Positions 33,792 through 42,556 of a stretch of DNA of 64,000 nt are shown one piece after another. The notes under the pieces are model-generated. The model ran no database searches. It worked only from the letters and a program-made list of their open reading frames with translations, and was not told where the DNA came from. The stretch is from NCBI GenBank assembly GCA_021773395.1, contig JAJFKB010000005.1:1-64000 (forward strand), given 5' to 3'. The translations under genes and the position numbers were made by a program. Numbering within the stretch: the first letter of the stretch is position 1; each line of letters starts with the position of its first letter. Source of the stretch: Gammaproteobacteria bacterium. Lineage in GTDB: Bacteria; Pseudomonadota; Gammaproteobacteria; Pseudomonadales; IMCC2047.

Positions 33792-34409
33792 ATGAAGAAA
33801 AAATCAATGTTTGAAAATATTTTGATAAAACCAATCTTGAGAGTGGTTCTTGTGTGTTTCCTGTTGTTGGGTCCACAAATCATCAAAGCCAGCCCGATTT
33901 TGGATGTACCTATTCTTGGAGGTAACTTTTTTGTAGCCAGCGATGGAAAGGTGCAGGCTCGTTTTCTGGGAAGTGATACCGATTATGAAAGTACATTGTT
34001 TCTCGTTTCACCAGGAGATCTGGGAAATACAGGAATTTTCACTGTTACCAGCCAACCGGGCAGCGCATTTGATTTAGGCTACCATAGTGCAGGGACTGAG
34101 TTGGTGTTTAAATTGAGTGTTCACAATTCACAGCAAAACTATTTCTCTGGCGCAGCAAGCCGAAATCCCGATGGAATTGCTCATGCTATGGCAACCACTA
34201 GTCTGCTGGATAATGATCTATATGTAACAAGAGTTGGATTTGAGGATCTTTTTAATGGTGGTGACCGGGACTTTAATGATTTTACATTTGAATTGTTCAA
34301 TGTAATAGACCCTCCCGGTGCAGTCGCCGAGCCTTCTGTGTTTATGTTATTTTTCTGTGGAATATTCAGTATGGTGATATTTATTCGCCGTCGCCAAAAC
34401 GGATATTGA
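33792..34409 (+). CDS. PEP-CTERM-like exported protein with DUF4114 domain
   Basis: The protein has 205 residues counted from the ATG at 33792; an in-frame TTG ten codons earlier was not chosen. It has a signal peptide (ILRVVLVCFLLLGPQIIKA-SP) and a beta-rich domain with FEDLFNGGDRDFNDFTFEL, the DUF4114 calcium-binding-like motif. The C-terminal sorting signal is AEPSVFMLFFCGIFSMVIFIRRRQ: a degenerate EP motif, one hydrophobic span, then arginines. Such proteins are cut by an exosortase and released as part of the extracellular matrix. No exosortase is visible in this window. The position between two glycan gene sets and its own sigma-54 promoter suggest a link with exopolysaccharide or floc formation. 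Confidence 0.8.
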   Translation: MKKKSMFENILIKPILRVVLVCFLLLGPQIIKASPILDVPILGGNFFVASDGKVQARFLGSDTDYESTLFLVSPGDLGNTGIFTVTSQPGSAFDLGYHSAGTELVFKLSVHNSQQNYFSGAASRNPDGIAHAMATTSLLDNDLYVTRVGFEDLFNGGDRDFNDFTFELFNVIDPPGAVAEPSVFMLFFCGIFSMVIFIRRRQNGY

Positions 34410-34842
34410 CGTCTTTGTAGTTACTGGGTTTCCAGATCTAATAGTGAATTGGATAGAAGTTTATAAGATTACTGAAAGCTGGTGTTAAGGCCTCCCCTGA
34501 ATCTACTATCTTCTAGTATCAGATATGGATGCTTTTAGCTTAGTTTTCCTGTCAGTTAGTTTGACGCAGTAAAGGTAAATAATCGCCCAAAGCACAACAG
34601 CAACAGAGTTGGATGCCAGTTATGCTTTAGCACTGCGACATCTTATTGTTATAAGAGAGAATTTCCTGGTTACACACTAGAGTAGACGGAGTAGCAGTCT
34701 TGCTGCTTCGTGCTCTAGCACAGCACATATACCTTCCTCATTCATCGACTTGATATGTTTAGCTTATCCAGAGGGCAGGCTGAAACTCTTTAATAATTTG
34801 ATACTGCTACAGTCTGATATCCATTCGGTAGTTGCTTTAGTG
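34410..34842. other. Gene-poor stretch after PEP-CTERM gene
   Basis: No convincing gene or RNA is seen. The sequence includes short self-complementary pieces such as GTGCT-CT-AGCAC near 34710 and GCAG...CTGC beside it. It may hold the ends of both converging transcripts. It could be a relic of something older, but I cannot assign it. Confidence 0.4.
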
Positions 34843-35979
34843 TTAGTGTGAACTGCCCGAAGAGAGGTGTGTAAAAGCTCTGGAGGTTTCCCAGGCACAT
34901 TTCTCCCAGCTAAAATGCCCGGCGCGTTGTCGGCTGGCTTTACTCATTTGCTGATAGCGTTCATCTGATTCATAGATAGACTGAATGGCATCGGCAAGCT
35001 GTTGAATATCGTGCGGATCGCACAAAATGCCGGCGTTTCCGGCCACCTCTGGAAGGCTGGAAAGAGTAGAAGTAATCACCGGACAGCCACAGGCCATTGC
35101 TTCCAGTACCGGCAATCCAAATCCTTCATAAAAGCTGGGATAGACAAATGCTCTGGCGCCGCTATAGAGGGTGGCTAGCTCCTGGTCCGATAGGTACCCG
35201 GTATAACACACCCGCTTTTCAATTTCTTGGTTGACCGCCTTTTCCCAGCCTGACCAGCCGGTACAGACCAGCTTGATCTCATCTGGCAGGGGGGCAATCG
35301 CCTGAATGATACCGCTGATATTCTTTCGGGGGTCTGAGGTGCCGACAAATAACAGATATTTTTCCGGGAGCCCCAGTTTTAATCGTAGCGCATTGACCTC
35401 GGTGTCAGGGCGGGGATGGAAAATCTGCTGATCCACGCCGAGCAGTGTGGGCTTAATTTCAGCGCGTAAATATGGATAGAGCCGGTTGATTTCCGTTTTT
35501 GTAAAGCGGGAGGGAGTAACAATACCGTCAGCCAGCTCTAGTGAAAAGTCGAAATACTTTTTAAAAAACAGTATACGCTCCCTGGGGTGGTGCTCCGGGT
35601 AAACCCGCCAGGAAAGGTCATGTATGGTAAACAGCGTTTTCACACCGGGAGCGGCCGGAAAAGGGAAAAACCCGGCCTCGTGATAAATATCGAACCCCTT
35701 TGACAATTGCAGAAATCTTTTGGCTCTTCTCTGGTGCAGGATGGTACGTGCGAAATAGGTTAGTTTTGGCGGCACCGCCCAGGCTACTTTAACCAATAGT
35801 GACCAGGAACTGTTCTCGGAGGGGGGTGTGGGCATTTGCTCAAGTAGACGAGTGCCATCAAAGAACTTGATTTCGAATTCCGGGTGTACCCGGGCTATTT
35901 CGGTGTACAGCTCTTTCAGGTATCGCCCGATTCCGGTCGATATGTTTAGCAGTGGGATGGCGTTGACTAGAATTTTCAT
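34843..35979 (-). CDS. Family 4 glycosyltransferase
   Basis: This 378-residue GT-B enzyme begins MKILVNAIPLLNISTGIGRYLKEL. It has LLFVGTSDPRKNISGII at the domain junction and the catalytic-site EGFGLPVLE in its C-terminal half (YPSFYEGFGLPVLEAMACGCPVI). These features place it in GT4, close to mannosyl- and rhamnosyltransferases. It overlaps the preceding GT9 gene by four bases (ATGA). The pair may build part of the lipopolysaccharide core or an adaptor region for the O-polysaccharide made by the nearby cluster. The donor sugar cannot be told. Confidence 0.88.
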   Translation of the reverse strand: MKILVNAIPLLNISTGIGRYLKELYTEIARVHPEFEIKFFDGTRLLEQMPTPPSENSSWSLLVKVAWAVPPKLTYFARTILHQRRAKRFLQLSKGFDIYHEAGFFPFPAAPGVKTLFTIHDLSWRVYPEHHPRERILFFKKYFDFSLELADGIVTPSRFTKTEINRLYPYLRAEIKPTLLGVDQQIFHPRPDTEVNALRLKLGLPEKYLLFVGTSDPRKNISGIIQAIAPLPDEIKLVCTGWSGWEKAVNQEIEKRVCYTGYLSDQELATLYSGARAFVYPSFYEGFGLPVLEAMACGCPVITSTLSSLPEVAGNAGILCDPHDIQQLADAIQSIYESDERYQQMSKASRQRAGHFSWEKCAWETSRAFTHLSSGSSH

Positions 35980-37124
35980 TGGTTGTCTGAGTGCGCTACG
36001 GGGGTATGTATCTGCTGTACAGTTTTATCTAACAGTATTTTGCATACCTGCGAAAATACCATGTCCACCGTGATACGGTTGATAACATCCTTGTGTGGAT
36101 GTGATTTTGAACCGAATTCCGCCCTGTGAACATTAATAATGGGTTGGTAATCTTCAGGAGGGTTCCATAACGCGATATGCTGGTTGGGCGGGAAGGGGCC
36201 AAATCGCACGGGTGTTTCCGGGCCGAACAACCCGATCGTTTTGCAGCCCATGCTTGCGGCGACATGCATGGGGCCTGTATCTGAACTGACAAACAGATCG
36301 GTGCGGGTTAATAGTCCGGCAAACTCATGCAGGTTGCACTGCTTTGCCAGGTTTATCACGCGGTTGGTATCCAGCCGGGTAATCACCGATTCGTTGACCT
36401 CAGCTTCGCTATGGCTGCCGGACAAGAAAATCCTCGCTTGTGGATATTGGCTTAAAATATGTCGAATCAGAGATATGAAGTTATCCAGTTTCCATGCACG
36501 CCATTGGGCCGTTTCGGAAGTGCCCAAATGCACACCAATCAATGGCTGTCCTTGGGCACAAAAGTCATTAATCTTCGAATTGCTGATTACTTGTGTAACA
36601 ACAGGCACCAGCGAATTGACCTCGGGCTGGGAAAAAACATTTAGACGGGTCATCATCCGAACCATGTGGATCGAATCATCAAAGGATATCTTTTGATCAT
36701 AAAGCCGGCTTCTTATACGCGCTGTACTAAAGCCGACACAATAGCTAGAGCAGATTCGGGTAATAATGGCCGAGTGCCTAAAATAGGGCATGGCATCAAC
36801 TGCCAGATCAAACCTGCGTTGGCAGAGTAGTTTCAGCACATTGGGCAGGTTGAAGTCGATCAGTTCATCGATAAAACTCTGCTGCTCAAAAACCGGTTTT
36901 GAGGTCGCGCTTACCAATACGGTAATTTTAGCCGTAGGAAAACTATCCCGATAAGATCGGATCATGGGTAATGCCAGCAAACTTTCGCCTAGAGACCAGT
37001 CGCGAACTACCAGCAGTGACTCGACGTGCTCGGGTTTTTCCCGGTGCGTGGTGAGAATACCCAGAAGGAAGCAAATCAAGTTTCCTATGTGAATCTCAAT
37101 AAGCCGAGTAAGCGCAAGTTTCAT
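35976..37124 (-). CDS. Family 9 (heptosyltransferase-like) glycosyltransferase
   Basis: The 382-residue protein shows GT9 landmarks. LLVVRDWSLGESLLALPMIRSYRDSFPTAKITVL stands near the N terminus, GVHLGTSETAQWRAWKLDNF in the middle, and FVSSDTGPMHVAASMGCKTIGLFGPE towards the end. The last block is the ADP-heptose-binding type motif. The ATG at 37124 was preferred to an in-frame TTG 60 bases earlier. Unlike WaaC/WaaF, it has a hydrophobic N-terminal stretch (LIEIHIGNLICFLLGIL), so it may be a membrane-attached relative. A role in outer-core or O-polysaccharide adaptor assembly is likely. It is co-transcribed with the GT4 gene. Confidence 0.82.
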   Translation of the reverse strand: MKLALTRLIEIHIGNLICFLLGILTTHREKPEHVESLLVVRDWSLGESLLALPMIRSYRDSFPTAKITVLVSATSKPVFEQQSFIDELIDFNLPNVLKLLCQRRFDLAVDAMPYFRHSAIITRICSSYCVGFSTARIRSRLYDQKISFDDSIHMVRMMTRLNVFSQPEVNSLVPVVTQVISNSKINDFCAQGQPLIGVHLGTSETAQWRAWKLDNFISLIRHILSQYPQARIFLSGSHSEAEVNESVITRLDTNRVINLAKQCNLHEFAGLLTRTDLFVSSDTGPMHVAASMGCKTIGLFGPETPVRFGPFPPNQHIALWNPPEDYQPIINVHRAEFGSKSHPHKDVINRITVDMVFSQVCKILLDKTVQQIHTPVAHSDNQ

Positions 37125-37281
37125 CCAATGATTGTTCCCAAGGTATTCGGGCCGTATTGCAGCACAGCTGCCGTCGAATCTCAAAGTAATTTAGCCATTA
37201 ATTGGGGATTCTTGTCGTTATTCAGTTTACAGCTGAGGTAGCATCTGGAATAGCATTTTGCCTTTAACTGGCCTTGTCAGG

Positions 37282-37683
37282 TTAGATGACAGCGGTGGCT
37301 TCAATTTCAATTAGAAACTCCGGTAGTGCCAGGCATTGCACACCGATCCAGGTATTGGCGGCGGGTTCGACGTCGCCATAAAATTCACTAATAGCTTGTC
37401 CCACGGATTCAAGGTATTCGGGCTTATGGCCTACGACGTAGGTGCGCATTCTTACGATATTTGCCGCAGTTGCTCCTGCTTCAGCGAGCACCTTTTGCAA
37501 ATTAAGCAGCGCTTGTCTGGCCTGATCCACAATGTTATCGCCGCCAACCAGATCGCCGTCCCGATCCCAGGCGACCTGTCCGGCGCAGTGAATCATCTTT
37601 GCACCATGACTTTCGACTGCATGTGAAAAACCATATTTAGAGCTATCATACAGAGACGATGGGTTGATGGTTTTTCTGGTCAT
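37282..37683 (-). CDS. RidA-family protein lacking the catalytic arginine
   Basis: At 133 residues it has the Rid/YjgF fold signature: HCAGQVAWDRDGDLVGGDNIVDQARQALLNLQKVLAEAG, IVRMRTYVV and the ending EFLIEIEATAVI. In enamine-deaminating RidA the C-terminal motif is P-A-R-S/T. Here the matching site reads EPAANTWIGV, with Asn110 in place of the arginine that binds the substrate carboxylate. It therefore belongs to the non-RidA Rid groups and probably does not deaminate 2-aminoacrylate. Many such proteins sit with catabolic genes, but this one stands alone on the minus strand. Confidence 0.85.
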   Translation of the reverse strand: MTRKTINPSSLYDSSKYGFSHAVESHGAKMIHCAGQVAWDRDGDLVGGDNIVDQARQALLNLQKVLAEAGATAANIVRMRTYVVGHKPEYLESVGQAISEFYGDVEPAANTWIGVQCLALPEFLIEIEATAVI

Positions 37684-38072
37684 TTTAGTTTCCCCTGGGA
37701 GATCAATTTAATAATATCTGTCATAGAGACCTTTGCTCGAAAGCTATTTCGCTCCCATACTTCGTTAAAAACGTACTTAATCGGTCATTTATAACCTATA
37801 AACTCCCTCATTCCGTGTGCTTTTGCCTTGCCTGAACGCAAAATATTCTTTCGTGCGAAGGGCTCTCATTGTGTGAAAATTTTTCCAAGGCAACAGAAGT
37901 GCGAAGAAAAACCCCTTTTATGATTTTTTAATTCTCACTAAATCCACGCAATATAGCCATTAAAAACGGAAATCCTTCGTTCTGTATGTAGCTTGCGAGC
38001 TGAATTTACCTTACCAATGAGAGCTGTCCTGTGGTTGACCCTTTATCCGTTGGTGTCGTCCAAGCCTGATGG
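37684..38072. other. Intergenic region between kinase and RidA-like genes
   Basis: About 390 bases, both flanking genes on the minus strand. No gene, RNA or strong hairpin could be supported. It probably contains the promoter of the RidA-like gene near its left side and the 3' end of the kinase transcript. Confidence 0.4.
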
Positions 38073-39059
38073 TTAGCGCATAAAGGCTTCTATTTCTGCT
38101 CGGGTAAATTTGCGTTCCAGCCGTGCGCCCAGTTGAGACACAACTCTCGCGGCGGCATGCGATGCCAGGTGCCCCGCCTGCTTCCAGCTCATACCATTGG
38201 TAATGCCGTAGATCAAGCCGCCGGCATACATATCCCCGGCCCCGGTGGTATCGTTGGCGTCGGCGTCAACACCTTCAATGGGTAATAGATCCCCGTCATG
38301 CATAATAATGGAGCCTTTCGCTCCCAGGGTCAGAGCAACATTTTCCGTGTGCTTGTGTATCTCCTGTGCACACTGAATAATGTCATCTTTGCCAACCAGG
38401 CTTTTGGCTTCCTCTTTATTGCAGAAAAACAGATCGACCGGGCCTTCAATCAACTGCCAGATTTCATCACGAATCAGATTTACCAGAAAAGGGTCTGAGG
38501 CGGTCAGGGCAACCTTAACTCCGTGCTTTTGCGCTATTTCTATCGCTTTGTAGGCAGCGGCTTTCGAGGAGTCTCCTGTTAACAGATAGCCCTCAACATA
38601 GAGATAGCATGATTGGCGAAGTTTATCTTCCTCAACATCCTCTGGTGAGATGGTCACTGCGGCACCTAAATTGGTCAGCATGGTACGCTGAGCATCGGGT
38701 GTGATGAGTACGGCGCTGGTGCCGGTTTGCCCTTCGCCGCGGGGAGAAACGTTCATGGCGACGCCCAGATCCTGCAATTGTTTAAGAAAGAACTCGCCCA
38801 TATCATCCTGACTGACTTTACCGCAAAAAGCAGCGCTGCCGCCAAAGTCTGCGACGCCTACTACGGTGTTAGCGGCAGAGCCGCCAGCACAAAGGTTTCG
38901 GGGAAAACCATCGACTTTCTGTAAAATTTTCTCCTGTTGGACGTCATCGACCAGTGTCATGATGCCCTTGTCGAAACCAGTATGTGTGAGTGCTTCCTCC
39001 GTAACCCGGGTTTGCACGTCTACTAATGCGTTGCCAATGCCATAAATATCATATTTCAT
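38073..39059 (-). CDS. PfkB-family carbohydrate/adenosine kinase
   Basis: The 328-residue protein opens MKYDIYGIGNALVDVQ and has the PfkB N-terminal signature NLCAGGSAANTVVGVADFGG. The C-terminal anion-hole/catalytic motif is DTTGAGDMYAGGLIYGI. CNKEEAKSL in the middle is also typical. It resembles the bacterial group annotated as adenosine kinase, which phosphorylates adenosine or a related nucleoside/sugar with ATP; PfkB substrates are hard to tell by sequence. The gene appears to be its own transcription unit. Confidence 0.85.
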   Translation of the reverse strand: MKYDIYGIGNALVDVQTRVTEEALTHTGFDKGIMTLVDDVQQEKILQKVDGFPRNLCAGGSAANTVVGVADFGGSAAFCGKVSQDDMGEFFLKQLQDLGVAMNVSPRGEGQTGTSAVLITPDAQRTMLTNLGAAVTISPEDVEEDKLRQSCYLYVEGYLLTGDSSKAAAYKAIEIAQKHGVKVALTASDPFLVNLIRDEIWQLIEGPVDLFFCNKEEAKSLVGKDDIIQCAQEIHKHTENVALTLGAKGSIIMHDGDLLPIEGVDADANDTTGAGDMYAGGLIYGITNGMSWKQAGHLASHAAARVVSQLGARLERKFTRAEIEAFMR

Positions 39060-39404
39060 GATGAAGGTTTATTCCTTTGCCAATTATCGTTTGCTGAAGG
39101 AATACTACCGTATTGGTATCGAATCGGGAAGTTAGGAAAAAGAGATTGAGTAGTAGTGAGGGGAATTAACCCGATATGCCTAAAAATATACGATTTGTCG
39201 TCGTCACATAACTGCGTTGAATGGCGCTTTATTACTTTTGCTATGCGCTGAAAAGAGAGCGTTAAACTGTGCTGAAAGTCATCTGTATTTTTATCAGATA
39301 CACTCTGGATAGAGCGCTTTTAAAGTATCTTTACATCTAGCAAAATGGCATAGTAAATGACATAAATCTGATAATTAATATTGTGGTTTTGAAGGGCGGA
39401 TAAA
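39060..39404. other. Divergent intergenic region before the ion-transport operon
   Basis: About 345 bases between divergent genes, so both promoters lie here. It is AT-rich near the right end (ATCTGATAATTAATATTGTGG). I could not fix a promoter or operator with confidence and see no gene. Confidence 0.4.
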
Positions 39405-40571
39405 GTGCATAGTGCAGATTCGATAGAACTTCAGGTCAGCCTGCTGCTTTTTGTCGCGCTGGCAGGATATATGCTGGCGTCCCGGGTCAGACAGCCCGCC
39501 GTCGTTGGCCAGATTTTGTTGGGCATTGTGATTGGCCCGTCTCTCCTCGGTTGGGTTAGTTATACGCCTTTAGTCAGCAATCTCGCGCATATTGGTGCAA
39601 TCGTACTGCTTTTCGTGGTTGGGCTCGAGTTTCGCCTGAAAGATATCATGCGCTGGCAATTTGTGTTGATTGGACTGTTTGGCGTATTGGCGCCACTGCT
39701 CGGAGGTTACCTGGTCGCTATCGCTTTTGGGTTCGCTACGCATAAAGCGATGCTGCTGGGTATTTGTCTCACGGCAACCAGTATTGCCATAACGGCGGAT
39801 ACATTGCGTGAAATGGGGCAGCTGGGGTCGGTAACGGCAAAAGCTATAATCGGTGCGGCGGTGATCGATGATGTGCTCGCTTTAATGGCGTTGTCGGTTG
39901 GTAATCAGGTTATTGAAGGGAATCTACTGCTGATGGATAGCCTGTTATTGCTGGGCAAAGGGCTGCTGTTTTTTGTCGGTGGTGCCTATATCGGTCAAAA
40001 ATATGTGTGTCGGTTGATGATACTCATCGATAGTAGCAACCTGGCAAAAAAATACAGGGAGCTGGCGTTCATTTTTGCCATGATGATGGCCTTTTTGTTT
40101 GCTATTCTTGCTGAGCTTTTTGGGCTGTCTGCAATTGTGGGGGCCTTTGTTGCAGGGGTTGCGCTGGAGGGCGTCAAACTCCAGCACAGTAAAGATTTTA
40201 AAGAGGGTGCAGAGTATGTGCGTATCCTGTTTGCGGCAATGTTTTTTGTGTCGCTGGGAGTGTTGGTGGATCTGTCTGCATTGGATCGACAGCTACTTGG
40301 ATTTCTGTTCGTGATTACACTGGTTGCCCTACTCACTAAAGTAGTCGGCTGTGGCGTCCCCGCAAAATTGCTGGGCTACTCAAATAGAGATGCCCTGGTA
40401 ATTGGATTGGGAATGGCTCCACGGGGAGAGGTGGCGATGGTCATAGCACTGCTCGGTCTTAATCTTGGTTTGATAGAGCAACCGCTCTATGTCGTGTTAG
40501 TGCTAATGAGTGTACTTACCACATTGATGGTTCCTCCTGTATTAAGAATGTTATATCAGGGTGCAGAGTAA
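39405..40571 (+). CDS. Kef/CPA2-type cation:proton antiporter, membrane domain only
   Basis: The 388-residue protein has about twelve membrane spans and CPA2 landmarks: RQPAVVGQILLGIVIGPSLLGW, LLFVVGLEFRLKDI, CLTATSIAITADTLREMG, and AVIDDVLALMALS with the transport aspartates. MAPRGEVAMVIALLGL stands near the end. It lacks the RCK/TrkA nucleotide-binding domain of KefB/KefC. It would exchange K+ or Na+ for H+ at the inner membrane. The start is a GTG; no better ATG fits. It is the first of nine plus-strand genes, several overlapping, that combine ion channels, Mg2+ transport and ribosome modification. Confidence 0.88.
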   Translation: MHSADSIELQVSLLLFVALAGYMLASRVRQPAVVGQILLGIVIGPSLLGWVSYTPLVSNLAHIGAIVLLFVVGLEFRLKDIMRWQFVLIGLFGVLAPLLGGYLVAIAFGFATHKAMLLGICLTATSIAITADTLREMGQLGSVTAKAIIGAAVIDDVLALMALSVGNQVIEGNLLLMDSLLLLGKGLLFFVGGAYIGQKYVCRLMILIDSSNLAKKYRELAFIFAMMMAFLFAILAELFGLSAIVGAFVAGVALEGVKLQHSKDFKEGAEYVRILFAAMFFVSLGVLVDLSALDRQLLGFLFVITLVALLTKVVGCGVPAKLLGYSNRDALVIGLGMAPRGEVAMVIALLGLNLGLIEQPLYVVLVLMSVLTTLMVPPVLRMLYQGAE

Positions 40572-40582
40572 AGGTTTTGGGG

Positions 40583-41362
40583 ATGAAAAATAATGATAAT
40601 AATGGGTATAAATCACTCTGGTTGACTACCCATGAGATTCAAGACAAACCGTTTTATATTGCAATGGGTGACCTGGAACTGACCGTTAGCAGGCTAAGTA
40701 GAGAATGGCGGATTTCCTATAAATGGGTGAAACAAGGTAATGAGGGCCAGTTTTCAGGTCGGTTTATAGATCGCTACTGTGAGACTGAAGGTATTTCAGA
40801 AAGACTCGCACTGGAGTCAATGACGGCCTCAATCAGCCTGAAACCTAAACTTGCGGATCGTTCGGTAATAGTAAGACCTTACGCGCCACTGACGATTCCC
40901 GGTCAAAACATGATTCAGCTCTATATCAGTACACCGCTATGGCTGCATTTAGAATTTTCTGCATTTGCTGGCATTGAACTTCCTGTGCAGCAGCTTTCCG
41001 AAACCTGGATGGGGTCGCTCGCCGGTGACGGAGAGTTGTGCTACGGATCACATACTCATGCCAGATTGGAGAGAGCGCAATTGTTGCGTTTACCCTTTCG
41101 GGCGCTAACGCCTGCCACAATCCGCAATAAAGGTACTGAAAACTTTACTCTGGAGAGACTGAGTATCCCGACAACCTATCTATCGCTTTATGAGGGGGAG
41201 GAGCAACTGGTGACAGAATCTCTGACGTTTATTATGGAACCGGAAAATCACCTGGGTACCATGGAAATGGGGCCGGCAGAAAGTGTCGTACGTTTGGCGG
41301 AACCGCGCAAAAAAACAGATAAAGGCATTTTAGTGAACGCCTGGGAGAAACTTTTCGCATGA
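40583..41362 (+). CDS. DUF432 protein next to mechanosensitive channel genes
   Basis: This 259-residue soluble protein has no signal peptide or membrane span. WLTTHEIQDKPFYIAMGDLELTVSRLSREWRI and VRPYAPLTIPGQNMIQLYISTPLWLHLEF fit DUF432, a family with no known function that is repeatedly found beside MscS-type channels. The ATG at 40583 was preferred to a TTG two codons upstream. Lying between an antiporter and an MscS gene, it may be a cytoplasmic partner or regulator of the channel. The family call is by eye and moderately sure. Confidence 0.65.
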   Translation: MKNNDNNGYKSLWLTTHEIQDKPFYIAMGDLELTVSRLSREWRISYKWVKQGNEGQFSGRFIDRYCETEGISERLALESMTASISLKPKLADRSVIVRPYAPLTIPGQNMIQLYISTPLWLHLEFSAFAGIELPVQQLSETWMGSLAGDGELCYGSHTHARLERAQLLRLPFRALTPATIRNKGTENFTLERLSIPTTYLSLYEGEEQLVTESLTFIMEPENHLGTMEMGPAESVVRLAEPRKKTDKGILVNAWEKLFA

Positions 41363-41401
41363 CAGGTATTAACCCAAAAGCAAAGCACAGGATATCAGCA
41401 A

Positions 41402-42292
41402 ATGAGTGAATTGGCGGCAGAAGTAGCGGTCGGTGGAGCGATAACCTGGATTGCCGCCATCAAGGCTTTAGCGATTGTTCTGGCAGGATTGATTATAGGC
41501 AGGCTGGTTACACGTATATTCAAGCGGGTCGCAGCTATACGGCTGGGCATTCACCTGCTATCAATCTATAGCCGCTTGATTTTTTATTCGATATTTACGC
41601 TTTTTGCGGTGAGTGCCATTCACCAGCTCGGCTTTGAAATCTCTGTGCTGTTAGGGGCTGCAGGTATTTTGACTGTAGCGCTTGGCTTTGCCTCACAAAC
41701 ATCGGCCTCCAATCTGATCAGCGGATTATTTTTGTTGGGTGAGAAACCATTTCAGGTCGGTGATGTGTTGCGAGTGGAAGGAGATACCGGAGAAGTGATT
41801 AGCATTGATCTGCTTTCCGTGAAACTGCGTACTTTTGATAACCTATATGTGAGGATTCCCAACGAACTGTTGATCAAGAGTAAATTTGTGAATTTGACTA
41901 AATTTCCGATCAGGCGAATGGATCTGGTTGTGGGGGTTGCGTACCGAGAAAACCTGGACGAAGTGATTAAACTTTTGCTGGAGTTGGTTCATAACGATCC
42001 GCGCTGCCTGGAAGAGCCTCAGTCCTTTTGTTTAGTGACTGGATTCAACAGTTCTTCGGTTGATATTCAGTTATCGGTTTGGGCTCGTCGTGAAATAGTC
42101 AGGGATTTAAAAAGTGAGTTGATGATGCGAATAAAAGCCGCATTTGACCAGCAGGGTATTGAGATTCCGTTTCCCCACGTGTCGCTTTATAGCGGCTCAA
42201 AAACTGAGCCGATTCCTGTGCGACTGATGGTGGATGAACCTTTGGATAGGGGGTCGAACGCAGAAATCGAATCTGACTTGCGAGACCGTTAA
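41402..42292 (+). CDS. MscS-family small mechanosensitive channel
   Basis: The 296-residue protein has three N-terminal membrane helices. The pore-lining helix is LLGAAGILTVALGFASQTSASNLISGLFLL, followed by the beta domain start KPFQVGDVLRVEGDTGEVISIDLLSVKLRTFDNLYVRIPNE. Both are diagnostic for MscS. It opens on membrane tension to release ions during hypo-osmotic shock. AGGA precedes the ATG. A second channel-like gene follows after about 265 bases, the largest gap in this run. Confidence 0.94.
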   Translation: MSELAAEVAVGGAITWIAAIKALAIVLAGLIIGRLVTRIFKRVAAIRLGIHLLSIYSRLIFYSIFTLFAVSAIHQLGFEISVLLGAAGILTVALGFASQTSASNLISGLFLLGEKPFQVGDVLRVEGDTGEVISIDLLSVKLRTFDNLYVRIPNELLIKSKFVNLTKFPIRRMDLVVGVAYRENLDEVIKLLLELVHNDPRCLEEPQSFCLVTGFNSSSVDIQLSVWARREIVRDLKSELMMRIKAAFDQQGIEIPFPHVSLYSGSKTEPIPVRLMVDEPLDRGSNAEIESDLRDR

Positions 42293-42556
42293 ACAGCCCA
42301 ATGCAATGCTGCTAGCCACCAAAAACCGGTGGAAAGGAACATCAAATTATTGCTATACAGTTTCAGATTATTACGGTTAAACTATCTGTAAAATGCTGGC
42401 TTGCAAAATGGCGGGCTCGCGAAATGCCTGGTCTGCGGATTTGTTCGCGTGCCTGGGAACAGGTAAGCTGAAAAAAAACTTGGAGGAATCTGTTCTGGAT
42501 TCCTGTCGACCCGTTAAGTGCTGGCTTATATCAGGTTGAAAAATTGGAGTGGTGGG

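Noticed and set aside
34410-34842. Possible insertion-sequence remnant after the PEP-CTERM gene
   Set aside because: No terminal inverted repeats, no target duplication and no transposase motif could be seen on either strand.
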